From: Alphaproteobacteria bacterium
GTDB lineage: Bacteria; Pseudomonadota; Alphaproteobacteria; RF32; CAG-239
DNA length: 10,317 nucleotides
Direction: 5' to 3'
Assembly (NCBI GenBank): GCA_017650255.1
Contig: JAGCFG010000052.1
Location: 1-10,317 of the forward strand
Positions within the stretch are counted from its first letter, which is position 1. Each line of letters begins with the position of its first letter. Shown here in pieces: positions 1 through 6,358 of the stretch. The notes under the pieces are model-generated. The model was not told the origin of the DNA and made no database searches. It saw only the letters and a list, made by a program, of their open reading frames with translations. Made by a program: the position numbers and the translations under genes.

Positions 1-519
1 GAACACGGCGGCGAGGCCGGCATTAGAGCCGAAGATACAGGTCTGTTACAGACTTTGACCGCGGAACAGTTCGAAGAGATGAAAGCCAACGAGCAGTTTA
101 TTTTGAGTGTTACCTGCACCGGCTATGGCAAACGCTCATCTTCTTACGAATATCGTGTTACCGGTCGAGGCGGTTCGGGCATTGCCAACATGGAAATGTC
201 TCCGCGCAACAAAGAGGTTGTAAGCTCATTCCCGATTGAGAACGACAACCAAATTATGATGGTAACCGATGGCGGCAAACTTATTCGTATGCCTGTTGAA
301 GACATTCGTATTGCCGGACGCAAGACACAGGGTGTAATCTTGTTCCGCACGGCTGAGAACGAAAAAGTTGTTTCCGTAACCTGGCTTGACGCCGATTCCG
401 AAGACGAAGAAGAGCTGGAAAACGAAACCGGTTCCGAAGTTTTGGGCGAAAGCGTTGCTGATGACAGTGATATTGTTGAAGATATCACTGAGCCGGAAAC
501 TCAAGAACAAGAAGACTAA
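1..519 (+). CDS. gyrA: DNA gyrase subunit A, C-terminal part (5' end outside window)
   Basis: The frame is open from base 1 and ends at TAA 517-519, giving 172 residues of the GyrA C-terminal beta-pinwheel domain, which wraps DNA so that gyrase can introduce negative supercoils. Recognisable blade sequences include GYGKRSSSYEYRVTGRGGSG (about residues 41-60), then VTDGGKLIRMPVEDIRIAGR and a TQGVILFRTAENEKVVSV segment, all typical of proteobacterial GyrA rather than ParC. The last 40 or so residues are a strongly acidic tail rich in Asp and Glu, as in many GyrA proteins. The catalytic N-terminal half, with the active-site tyrosine, lies upstream of the window. The gene is followed 21 bases later by a hairpin terminator shared with the convergent gene. 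The family assignment is secure; the alphaproteobacterial flavour is a judgement from the wording of the blades. Confidence 0.96.
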   Translation, partial: EHGGEAGIRAEDTGLLQTLTAEQFEEMKANEQFILSVTCTGYGKRSSSYEYRVTGRGGSGIANMEMSPRNKEVVSSFPIENDNQIMMVTDGGKLIRMPVEDIRIAGRKTQGVILFRTAENEKVVSVTWLDADSEDEEELENETGSEVLGESVADDSDIVEDITEPETQEQED

Positions 520-540
520 ACAGTCTTCATTTTCAACAAA

Positions 541-571
541 AAACTCCGACCATGTGGCCGGAGTTTTTTTT
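541..571. terminator. Bidirectional rho-independent terminator between gyrA and the convergent gene
   Basis: AAACTCCG (541-548) pairs with CGGAGTTT (559-566), and the CC/GG pairs inside the loop can extend the stem. On the + strand it is followed by a run of T to 571; on the - strand a T-run also follows (the A-run 536-543). It therefore suits both gyrA and the leftward gene ending at 570, whose stop codon overlaps the T-run. Its stem is nearly the same as the terminator at 1190-1222. Confidence 0.9.
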
Positions 572-1109
572 AAGACATTTCCAGTTTGTCGACAGAGTCA
601 ACAACCTCCAAAACAAGAATAGAGCTGCTTTTGGCCAAAATTGCCTGCAACACATCATCTCCAAGCCGCTGCACTCGCAAAATACTGAGCGGATGCCGAT
701 AATAGGTTGCATAAGCAACATATGTACCATTGTCCATTATCGTACGTCCCCCCGGAGAGGTTTTGGCTTTGCCGTCTCTTTCAATAGAGCATTCCCATTG
801 ACCGATAATGTTATCAAAGTCAAAATCGGGATCAGGTCCTGAAAAGAACGGAAAAAGTTTATACAAAAAATCTTTTTGCTCGTTGTTCAGTCCGTGATCG
901 GTAATCGACTTAATTTCGGCATAAAGGTCCAACGGGTCCGAGGGATCGCCGGCCAAAATAATGTCTACAAACGACAGCCTGTCAATGTCACGTGTCATCA
1001 GGTTGGCTCCATAAACTTTATTAAAGCGGGTCATCAGCCTGTCTTTTAACATATACGCCAAACTATCAATCTGGCTTGCCGTGATTTTGTTTGAAATTAC
1101 AGTTTCCAT
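570..1109 (-). CDS. Uncharacterised protein, tandem paralogue 1 (179 aa)
   Basis: I do not recognise this family. The protein is 179 residues long, soluble, with no signal peptide or membrane segment. It is clearly a paralogue of the next gene upstream (1221-1784). Shared blocks are D-Y-A-E-I-K-S followed by HG and E-Q-K-x-F-L-Y-K-x-F-P-F-F-S with a DPD motif (about residues 62-96). A second shared region has A-T-Y-x-R-x-P-x-S-I-L-R-V-Q, then Q-A-I-L and L-E-V-V (about residues 132-170). The second block resembles a short beta-strand module, but no catalytic motif stands out. The ATG at 1107-1109 has no Shine-Dalgarno sequence; the leader before it is an A-run (AAAAAAAATATTATT) matched in the paralogue. 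It has its own promoter (1160-1187) and ends in the terminator shared with gyrA. Being real is well supported by the paralogy; function is unknown. Confidence 0.85.
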   Translation of the reverse strand: METVISNKITASQIDSLAYMLKDRLMTRFNKVYGANLMTRDIDRLSFVDIILAGDPSDPLDLYAEIKSITDHGLNNEQKDFLYKLFPFFSGPDPDFDFDNIIGQWECSIERDGKAKTSPGGRTIMDNGTYVAYATYYRHPLSILRVQRLGDDVLQAILAKSSSILVLEVVDSVDKLEMS

Positions 1110-1159
1110 AATAATATTTTTTTTGATTTTAACTATTCATAATTTATTTGACAAAAAAT

Positions 1160-1187
1160 ACTATATATTTTTTCTGCGAAAAATCAA
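1160..1187 (-). promoter_or_regulatory. Promoter of tandem paralogue 1
   Basis: On the - strand TTGATT (1182-1187) is followed by a 16-base spacer and TATAGT (1160-1165), leaving a leader of about 50 bases to the ATG at 1109. The same -35 box, the same 16-base spacer and a nearly identical leader recur before the paralogue at 1832-1859, which is the main support for this call. The promoter starts only two bases downstream of the previous gene's terminator T-run. Confidence 0.65.
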
Positions 1188-1189
1188 CA

Positions 1190-1222
1190 AAAAAACTCCG
1201 ACCGTCAGGTCGGAGTTTTTTT
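1190..1222 (-). terminator. Rho-independent terminator of tandem paralogue 2
   Basis: A perfect stem ACTCCGACC (1195-1203) / GGTCGGAGT (1208-1216) with loop GTCA is flanked by A-runs and T-runs that lengthen it. On the - strand it is followed by seven T residues. It begins directly at the stop codon (1221-1223) of the leftward gene. T-runs on both sides mean it could also stop rightward transcription. Confidence 0.92.
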
Positions 1223-1784
1223 ACTCTTGTTCAAAAGGATTTGAGAATTTCTCCTCAGAGTTAACGACCTCCAGGATAAGAATTTTTCCGTTCTGCACTA
1301 AGATGGCTTGCATCTCGTCGCTTGCAACTGCTTGCACTCGCAAAATGCTGAACGGTTCGCGGTGATAAGTGGCGACAGCTACCAGACCATTTTCGTCGCA
1401 GATGCACATGCTTGTACCGTCGACGAATTTTAAGCCTTTGGCAACAGCCCTTTCGGTTTTGCTGATGGCCGTTTCCAAAACGTCGATCATGGCCTCATAA
1501 TCGTCGTCCGGATCGGTGGCAGAAAAAAACGGGAAGAACTTGTAGAGAAATTTTTTCTGTTCTTGGGTCACACCGTGTCCGACCACGCTTTTAATTTCGG
1601 CATAAATATCAAACGGGCTGGCTTTTTGAGAGGCTGCCATGATGATGTCCAGAAAAGTGAGATCGTCGGCTTCACTTTTCATCAACTGTGTCCCAAAGGC
1701 TTTGTCGAAATGGGACATCAACTCATTTTTTTTCACATACGCATCGCGGTCAATCTGATGCGCATTGACTGTTAACTTTTCCAT
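1221..1784 (-). CDS. Uncharacterised protein, tandem paralogue 2 (187 aa)
   Basis: Family not recognised. The 187-residue product aligns along its whole length with the 179-residue neighbour at 570-1109, with a few extra residues in the middle. Conserved parts are IYAEIKSVVGHGV (about 60-72), EQKKFLYKFFPFFSATDPD (about 75-93), and a C-terminal stretch with ATYHREPFSILRVQAVAS (about 137-154) and ILILEVVNS. The N-terminal third is helical and charged; no signal peptide, membrane segment or known catalytic motif is visible. The ATG at 1782-1784 lacks a clear ribosome binding site and is preceded by AAAAAAATATTATTT, almost the same as in its paralogue. It has its own promoter (1832-1859) and terminator (1190-1222), so it can be expressed separately from ruvC upstream, although no strong terminator separates it from ruvC. 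It may be the source or the copy of the duplication; the sequence does not tell which. Confidence 0.86.
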   Translation of the reverse strand: MEKLTVNAHQIDRDAYVKKNELMSHFDKAFGTQLMKSEADDLTFLDIIMAASQKASPFDIYAEIKSVVGHGVTQEQKKFLYKFFPFFSATDPDDDYEAMIDVLETAISKTERAVAKGLKFVDGTSMCICDENGLVAVATYHREPFSILRVQAVASDEMQAILVQNGKILILEVVNSEEKFSNPFEQE

Positions 1785-1831
1785 AAATAATATTTTTTTA
1801 TTTGTACAACATAATTTCTTTGTCGAAAAAT

Positions 1832-1859
1832 ATTATACATATTTTGTACAAAAAATCAA
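1832..1859 (-). promoter_or_regulatory. Promoter of tandem paralogue 2
   Basis: On the - strand TTGATT (1854-1859), a 16-base spacer and a consensus TATAAT (1832-1837) lie 47 bases before the ATG at 1784. The leader shares the block ATTTTTyGwCAAA and AAATTATG with the leader of paralogue 1. The promoter sits in the 96-base gap after ruvC. Confidence 0.7.
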
Positions 1860-1880
1860 CAAAATTTTTTACAGGAACAT

Positions 1881-2366
1881 TTATTTATCAAGAAAACGCG
1901 CGCCCCGATAATTAAAATGCGCAATGGCAATCGCCAATGCGTCGGAAGAGTCATTGTTTTTCGGTTTACAACCGGGGAGCAAAATTTTAACCATGGTTTC
2001 TACTTGTTGTTTTTCGGCCTTTCCAACACCGACGACAGCTTTTTTTACCTTATTCGGCTCATACTCGACGACCGGAATCTCTTTCAGTGCCGGTGCCAAA
2101 ATAACCACTCCGCGCGCCATGCTCAGTTTTATTGTCGAAACCGGATTATCGTTGAGAAAAATTTGCTCAATGGCCGCTTCTTCAGGTTTATAATTTTCTA
2201 TAACTTGTGCCAGCTCATTATGAATTGCTGCCAATCTTTTCGCAATTGGGAGTTTTGTATCTGTTTTGATAAAACCGTCGGCAACGTATCTTATCTTATT
2301 GCCCTGTGTCTCAATAACCCCCCAACCTGTGGAAGACAAACTCGGATCAAGCCCCAATATCCGCAT
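1881..2366 (-). CDS. ruvC: Crossover junction endodeoxyribonuclease RuvC
   Basis: RuvC is the Holliday-junction resolvase that nicks recombination intermediates symmetrically, working with the RuvAB branch-migration motor. The 161-residue product starts MRILGLDPSLSSTGWGV, the classical RNase H-fold beginning. The four acidic catalytic positions are in place: D7, E67 (in AAIEQIF), D139 and D142 (in NNDSSDALAIAIAH). Length is slightly below the 173 of E. coli RuvC, mostly at the C-terminus, with no missing motif. The ATG at 2364-2366 is 13 bases after the upstream gene's stop, with a weak AGGT ribosome binding site in that gap, so the two are probably co-transcribed. Unlike the common ruvC-ruvA-ruvB arrangement, no ruvA or ruvB is adjacent; the following genes are the unknown paralogue pair. 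Identification is firm. Confidence 0.96.
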   Translation of the reverse strand: MRILGLDPSLSSTGWGVIETQGNKIRYVADGFIKTDTKLPIAKRLAAIHNELAQVIENYKPEEAAIEQIFLNDNPVSTIKLSMARGVVILAPALKEIPVVEYEPNKVKKAVVGVGKAEKQQVETMVKILLPGCKPKNNDSSDALAIAIAHFNYRGARFLDK

Positions 2367-2379
2367 TGCTCAACCTATA

Positions 2380-3156
2380 TTACCTTTGGTTTTGTTGATC
2401 TTTTCTGCCCTCGGCATAAGCAACTTCGGCAGATTTTTTTGCTGTTTTTCTTGGCTTAGATTTTTTCACACCCGATGTACCGCATTCAAAAGCCTCCTGC
2501 ATTTTTTTAGGAGTTTTTGCTTTGCGCGTAACCTTGATTTGTTGTTCTTGTTCCTGCGTTTTTACATCTTGCTCAATTTCTTTTTCGATATCACCGATAT
2601 CAAGAGTTGCCTCATCAGATTTAACTTCCAACTCGGGAGTATTAATCTCATTGACAATCTCAAAAGTCTTTTCAATGTTGTTATCAATCTCCAAATCGCC
2701 AATAATTTTAGAACACCTGCCGGCTTCTTCATTGACCAGCTCGTCAAAAATATCTGCCATCATTTCGTCTTTTTCATACAAATGATAAAAGGCATCTTCA
2801 ACAGAAGTTGTCAGAACCAAGTGGTCCTCTGGAGTATATTCAAAGAGGCGTTGTAAAAAACTTGGTTCAGCCGGCCTAAAGTCAAAGCACTCAACATCCA
2901 GCTCGTCAAATCCGCGCACTTCGTCTTCATCATGAATAAATTTCTTAAAAAAACGTTTTCCACGTTTGTTGCGATAGATAGACATGCCAAATTGATACAT
3001 GTAATTTTTCAGAGCCTCTTCAATAAGCTGGGCTTGCGAGAGCAGATTTTCCGCCTCTTCATTAAAAACTTCGCCCTTAGATGTTCTCAAAGCGCGCAAT
3101 TTTTTATAAAGTTCGTTCAGCTTGGCAAGTTTGGCTTCAATTTCTTCTTTTTTCAT
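2380..3156 (-). CDS. Uncharacterised coiled-coil protein with acidic middle and lysine-rich tail (258 aa)
   Basis: No family recognised. Residues about 1-50 (MKKEEIEAKLAKLNELYKKL onward) are a charged heptad-like helix, probably coiled coil. Residues about 60-75 are basic (YRNKRGKRFFKKF). Residues 76-205 are strongly acidic, and residues 208-258 form a basic, alanine/lysine-rich tail (KVTRKAKTPKK, KKSKPRKTAKKS) that resembles nucleic-acid-binding tails. No signal peptide or membrane segment. An ATG further upstream (3181-3183) would add nine residues, but it lies inside the -10 box of the promoter at 3182-3209. The ATG at 3154-3156 has AGGAG (3165-3169) eight bases before it, so I chose that start. 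ruvC follows after 13 bases, suggesting an operon. A DNA-related role is only an inference from the tail and the neighbour. Confidence 0.82.
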   Translation of the reverse strand: MKKEEIEAKLAKLNELYKKLRALRTSKGEVFNEEAENLLSQAQLIEEALKNYMYQFGMSIYRNKRGKRFFKKFIHDEDEVRGFDELDVECFDFRPAEPSFLQRLFEYTPEDHLVLTTSVEDAFYHLYEKDEMMADIFDELVNEEAGRCSKIIGDLEIDNNIEKTFEIVNEINTPELEVKSDEATLDIGDIEKEIEQDVKTQEQEQQIKVTRKAKTPKKMQEAFECGTSGVKKSKPRKTAKKSAEVAYAEGRKDQQNQR

Positions 3157-3164
3157 CGCAAAAA

Positions 3165-3169
3165 CTCCT
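3165..3169 (-). promoter_or_regulatory. Ribosome binding site that fixes the start of the 258-aa gene
   Basis: AGGAG on the - strand, eight bases upstream of the ATG at 3154-3156. It is downstream of the predicted transcription start (about 3175), so the shorter reading is the one that can be translated from this promoter. Confidence 0.8.
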
Positions 3170-3181
3170 AATTTTGCGACC

Positions 3182-3209
3182 ATTATATCACAAGAAAAAA
3201 TAAATTCAA
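3182..3209 (-). promoter_or_regulatory. Promoter for the 258-aa gene and ruvC
   Basis: On the - strand TTGAAT (3204-3209), a 16-base spacer and TATAAT (3182-3187); the spacer ends in TGA, giving an extended -10 (TGATATAAT). It occupies the short gap after the metalloprotease gene, starting within eight bases of its stop codon. Confidence 0.75.
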
Positions 3210-3216
3210 AAGAATT

Positions 3217-5049
3217 TTATCGTTGATTACCAGAGTTTTTGTTTAATGGTTTATTGTCAGATTTATTTGCAAGATTTTTGTCATTCAAATTGCGTAAAGA
3301 TTGCAAATACCTGTTGGCCGAACTTTCAAAAACCTCGCCGTTTATATAATGCAAAGTAAAAATTTTTTTCAAAGAAGATCGCAATTTTTCATCATTATCC
3401 GCATTATAGTTCATAGTTTGCATCAGCAAATTATCGGCAACTTTTTCAGGATTATTTCCTGTCAAATGTTCAATGACATAAGCACGCATTTTGTGAGCCT
3501 CGGACGGCGATGATGACAAATTATCAAATACATCATTATTGATGATTTCTTTTGTAAGTACATCAAATATTTTCATTTCTTGCTTGTGAACTTTTTTCAC
3601 TGTCATCGGCATCGTATTAATCTGCAATTTTTTCAAATCAATTTTTGCCTGCGGATTTTCCAGCCGCGCATAATACATCTGCCACATCAGTTCATACATT
3701 TTATTGCTTTGGTTAGAGGACTGCATGACATTAAGTGCCAAGCCGGTATCTGCCTTGTTGAAGTGCATAATTTTGTTAACCGTGCACACATAATTGTGTA
3801 CTGCTTGCTCTAATTTGTTGTTTACAACACCACTTTCGGCTCTTATCTGTTCAATAAGTGTATCTGTTGCTTCTGGCGGAAGTTTTCCGTATTTTAATAT
3901 TTTGTCGGTATCTAAAATGCTGTATTGTGTGACATCCATACCTTCTTTGGCTGCAATTTGTGCAAGTTTTGTATAAGCATTATCCAAGTCGCAGCAAGTG
4001 TTCAAAACTTCTGCAGCTTCATCATATGGTTCCAAAGATTTTAAATTACTTTCCCATTTTCTTTCATCAATCTCTTCATGTTTCCTTAGTTTGGCATTAA
4101 CTTGGTTCACTCCGGTGCCATTGCCGGTATCGACACAGGCAAAAGCAAAAGCCTGCGGCACAGAAGTTTGCCAGTTCTTATTTTTGGTTGAAATCTGCCA
4201 CAAATTGCTTTGCAAAAAATTATAAAAAACGCGCGGAGACATTGCGTGCTTATCTACAATTTCTCCAACTCTGAGCGCCAAAGCCTCAAAATCAATCTCT
4301 CCATTTGCATCACAATACAATGACAAGTCGTCATTTGAAAACCACCTGTTAACCTCTTTAACTGTTGCCTTTTGTGCGCCAAAGTCAGAATAATGTTTGT
4401 TACCTGAGGCATATCCTTTGTCTTCATCAAACATTCCGGCCAACAACCGCCTGCCGGAGCGTTGATATGCATATATTGTGTTTTTGGCTCTTTCCTGTCT
4501 GTTTTCGGCACGCAACAACATACACGCAAAACCGAATGCATCGGCATGAGCCTCACGCAGATAATGCCAATAATCCGCATAAAAAGACTTTGGAAATTTT
4601 TGTTTTTTTTGAGCAAGACACTTTTCTTTTACATACTTCAAATTAAAAATTTTCAATTTTTGCTGCAACAAGTGCCCAACTTCGTGATAGATTGTCTGTC
4701 TTTCAATAAATGTTTCATCACCAAAGAAAAATAAAATTCGCCCTTTTCCCGAGGTTTTGTTGTGTGAATAATTAAGGGTGCGAACACTTCCTCCGCCCGA
4801 AATTTCTACCGAACGCATAATATTAATTCGATATCCGCCATTAATATCGCGAAACAAAAAATTGCAATTTTTTAAAGTTTTTGGGGTTAGTCCTTTGTGA
4901 ATTTTTTTAGCAAGCTGGACAAAATTATTAACTTTTTCAGCACGCATATCAGCACTGTCAACATGCACATCACTATAGTTGACATAAATAGCATTTGTAG
5001 TTCTGCAAACCTTTTCAAGGTCTTGATATAAACGTTCTTCTGAAAACAT
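3217..5049 (-). CDS. Putative zinc metalloprotease, HExxH type (610 aa), otherwise uncharacterised
   Basis: From the ATG at 5047-5049 the protein has 610 residues. Its only recognisable feature is a zincin site: HEVGH at residues 122-126 in the context ERQTIYHEVGHLLQQKL, and 40 residues after E123's region REAHADAFGFACMLLRA with E166, H168 and D170. E166 is the likely third zinc ligand (gluzincin-like), and the spacing resembles ImmA/IrrE-type peptidases, though longer. The remaining 430 residues are mainly helical and unfamiliar, ending in an Asn/Lys-rich tail. No signal peptide or membrane segment follows the chosen start, so the product is either cytoplasmic or exported by a non-Sec route. 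A TTG start at 5154 would add 35 residues, but a strong promoter (5080-5108) lies within that extension. The gene is transcribed away from the efflux operon. The protease call rests on the motif alone; substrate unknown. Confidence 0.75.
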   Translation of the reverse strand: MFSEERLYQDLEKVCRTTNAIYVNYSDVHVDSADMRAEKVNNFVQLAKKIHKGLTPKTLKNCNFLFRDINGGYRINIMRSVEISGGGSVRTLNYSHNKTSGKGRILFFFGDETFIERQTIYHEVGHLLQQKLKIFNLKYVKEKCLAQKKQKFPKSFYADYWHYLREAHADAFGFACMLLRAENRQERAKNTIYAYQRSGRRLLAGMFDEDKGYASGNKHYSDFGAQKATVKEVNRWFSNDDLSLYCDANGEIDFEALALRVGEIVDKHAMSPRVFYNFLQSNLWQISTKNKNWQTSVPQAFAFACVDTGNGTGVNQVNAKLRKHEEIDERKWESNLKSLEPYDEAAEVLNTCCDLDNAYTKLAQIAAKEGMDVTQYSILDTDKILKYGKLPPEATDTLIEQIRAESGVVNNKLEQAVHNYVCTVNKIMHFNKADTGLALNVMQSSNQSNKMYELMWQMYYARLENPQAKIDLKKLQINTMPMTVKKVHKQEMKIFDVLTKEIINNDVFDNLSSSPSEAHKMRAYVIEHLTGNNPEKVADNLLMQTMNYNADNDEKLRSSLKKIFTLHYINGEVFESSANRYLQSLRNLNDKNLANKSDNKPLNKNSGNQR

Positions 5050-5079
5050 TTTTAATTTTTCCGCTAAAAGACTCCTCTT

Positions 5080-5108
5080 AATATAGCCAAAAAATAGTTT
5101 TTTGTCAA
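5080..5108 (-). promoter_or_regulatory. Promoter of the metalloprotease gene
   Basis: On the - strand a consensus TTGACA (5103-5108), 17-base spacer and TATATT (5080-5085). Transcription would start near 5073, about 24 bases before the ATG at 5049. AGGAG at 5072-5076 is too far (22 bases) to serve that ATG. This is the best sigma-70-like match in the window. Confidence 0.8.
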
Positions 5109-5140
5109 CATGAAATTCAAAAAAACTTACCACAAAAAAC

Positions 5141-5169
5141 TTGACCAAATTCAAAAAAAAATATAAACA
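5141..5169 (+). promoter_or_regulatory. Probable promoter of the RND efflux operon
   Basis: TTGACC (5141-5146) is followed by TAAACA at 17 bases (5164-5169) or TATAAA at 15 bases (5162-5167); neither is ideal. Just upstream, AAAAAACTT-ACCA (5120-5132) and AAAAAACTTGACCA (5134-5147) form a direct repeat that overlaps the -35 box and could be a regulator site. The -35 boxes of the two divergent promoters are 32 bases apart. Confidence 0.45.
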
Positions 5170-5187
5170 ATCAATAGAAACAACAAA

Positions 5188-5193
5188 AAGGAA
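5188..5193 (+). promoter_or_regulatory. Ribosome binding site of the adaptor gene
   Basis: AAGGAA lies eight bases before the ATG at 5202-5204. It favours this start over the in-frame ATG two codons later. Confidence 0.7.
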
Positions 5194-5201
5194 TTATACA
5201 A

Positions 5202-6356
5202 ATGAAAATGGGCAGATTGAAAAGCAAAATTATCTTAAAACGCGCACTTCTGATATGTTGCTGCATTGCAATCGGATGGTTTGTCAAAGGACGCTTAACT
5301 CCCCCGATGATGATGGGTGCGGGCGGAGCATTGGGAGACCCATATGTTTTGGTAGAAACCGTTGCTATGGAAGATGTTACCCCTTTTCAAAATGTCATCG
5401 GCCATGTCGAAGCTATAAACTATGTTGCATTACGACCGCAAGTTAGCGGATATTTGGAAGAAAAAACTTTCGAGGAAGGTTCACACGTCAAAGAAGGCGA
5501 CATCCTTTTTGTAATCGAAAAACAACGCTATCAAGCCACTGCCGATTTACGTGCGGCTGAACTTGATTCTGCTCGTGCCAGCCTTACCAGAATTGAAAAA
5601 GACTATAATCGTCAAGTATCTTTGAACAAACAAAAATATGCCTCAGAGGCTAGACTAGACGAAGCTTATGCCGGTTTGTTGCAGGCACAGGCCGCCGTTA
5701 AACAGGCCGAGGCCAACTACGAACTTGCAAAAATAGATCTCGAGCACGCTGTTATAAAAGCTCCTTTCACCGGCAGAATTGGCAAAGCTAAAATTACCGA
5801 AGGCAACTATGTTGGCCCATCGACCGGCATTTTGGCCTATGTTGTCCAGATGAACCCTATAAGAATTAACTTTGCTTTGACCGACAAACAGATAACTGAC
5901 ATCATCCAAAGTGGATCAGAAAACAAGCATGTCAATGCTCGCATCAAATTACCGAATGGCAATATCATACGCATGACTTCGTTTAAGGAATTTATGGAAA
6001 ATTCCATCGATACCAACACCGCAACCGTCGCCGTTTATGCCGAATTTGAAAATGCTGACGAAATCTTAGTTCCCGGTAGCTATGTTAACATGGATATCAG
6101 CTCCGGTTTGCCTCAAAAAGCTTTGTCTGTCAACCAGTCTGCAATTGGGCAGGACGAACACGGCAACTATGTTCTGACTGTCAACAAAGAAGGCATTGTC
6201 GAACAACACAGAGTAGAACTCGGCGATGTTTTTGGTTCAAGACAAGTTGTAAAAGCCGGCTTAAAGCCAGGCGACCAGGTAATTATCCAAGGCCTGCAAA
6301 AAGTTGCTGACGTCAAAAAAGTTAGAGCCGAAAACATAAAACCGGAGGAAGAATAA
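5202..6356 (+). CDS. RND efflux periplasmic adaptor (membrane fusion protein, AcrA/MexA type)
   Basis: This 384-residue protein is the periplasmic adaptor that links an RND pump to an outer-membrane channel. A single hydrophobic segment at about 11-28 (with three Cys, but no proper lipobox) anchors it to the inner membrane. The first half of the lipoyl domain is at about 76-105 ([20 protein letters not shown] then [10 protein letters not shown]). The alpha-hairpin is at about 108-180, with Ala/Glu/Gln-rich heptads. The second lipoyl half is at about 186-215 ([20 protein letters not shown]), and beta-barrel and membrane-proximal domains run to about 375. The tail is acidic. The length is usual for the family. 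The pump gene follows after two bases, with its ribosome binding site inside the end of this gene, so the two are one operon. No outer-membrane factor or TetR/MarR regulator is beside it; the pump may use a TolC-like channel encoded elsewhere. Substrate cannot be read from sequence. Confidence 0.95.
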   Translation: MKMGRLKSKIILKRALLICCCIAIGWFVKGRLTPPMMMGAGGALGDPYVLVETVAMEDVTPFQNVIGHVEAINYVALRPQVSGYLEEKTFEEGSHVKEGDILFVIEKQRYQATADLRAAELDSARASLTRIEKDYNRQVSLNKQKYASEARLDEAYAGLLQAQAAVKQAEANYELAKIDLEHAVIKAPFTGRIGKAKITEGNYVGPSTGILAYVVQMNPIRINFALTDKQITDIIQSGSENKHVNARIKLPNGNIIRMTSFKEFMENSIDTNTATVAVYAEFENADEILVPGSYVNMDISSGLPQKALSVNQSAIGQDEHGNYVLTVNKEGIVEQHRVELGDVFGSRQVVKAGLKPGDQVIIQGLQKVADVKKVRAENIKPEEE

Positions 6357-6358
6357 GA

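Larger units (their letters stand above)
533..1862 (-). repeat. Tandem duplication of a complete transcription unit (promoter + gene + terminator)
   Basis: Two units, about 533-1183 and 1184-1855, have the same order: promoter with TTGATT and a 16-base spacer, A-rich leader without Shine-Dalgarno, paralogous gene, and a stop codon overlapping a CTCCG/CGGAG terminator. The motif TCAACAA occurs at each unit boundary (533, 1184 and 1856). At the first two boundaries it runs on as A-run plus ACTCCGACC. The proteins have diverged much more than the terminator stems, so the duplication is old. Confidence 0.75.

Noticed and set aside
3199..3217. AAATTC/GAATTT hairpin followed by a T-rich stretch after the metalloprotease stop (- strand)
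   Set aside because: Only six base pairs, one of them G-C, and it overlaps the -35 box of the next promoter. Too weak to call a terminator.
5236..5270. Lipoprotein signal in the efflux adaptor
   Set aside because: The cysteine triplet follows A-L-L-I, without the small residue needed directly before the lipidated cysteine; it reads better as a plain membrane anchor.
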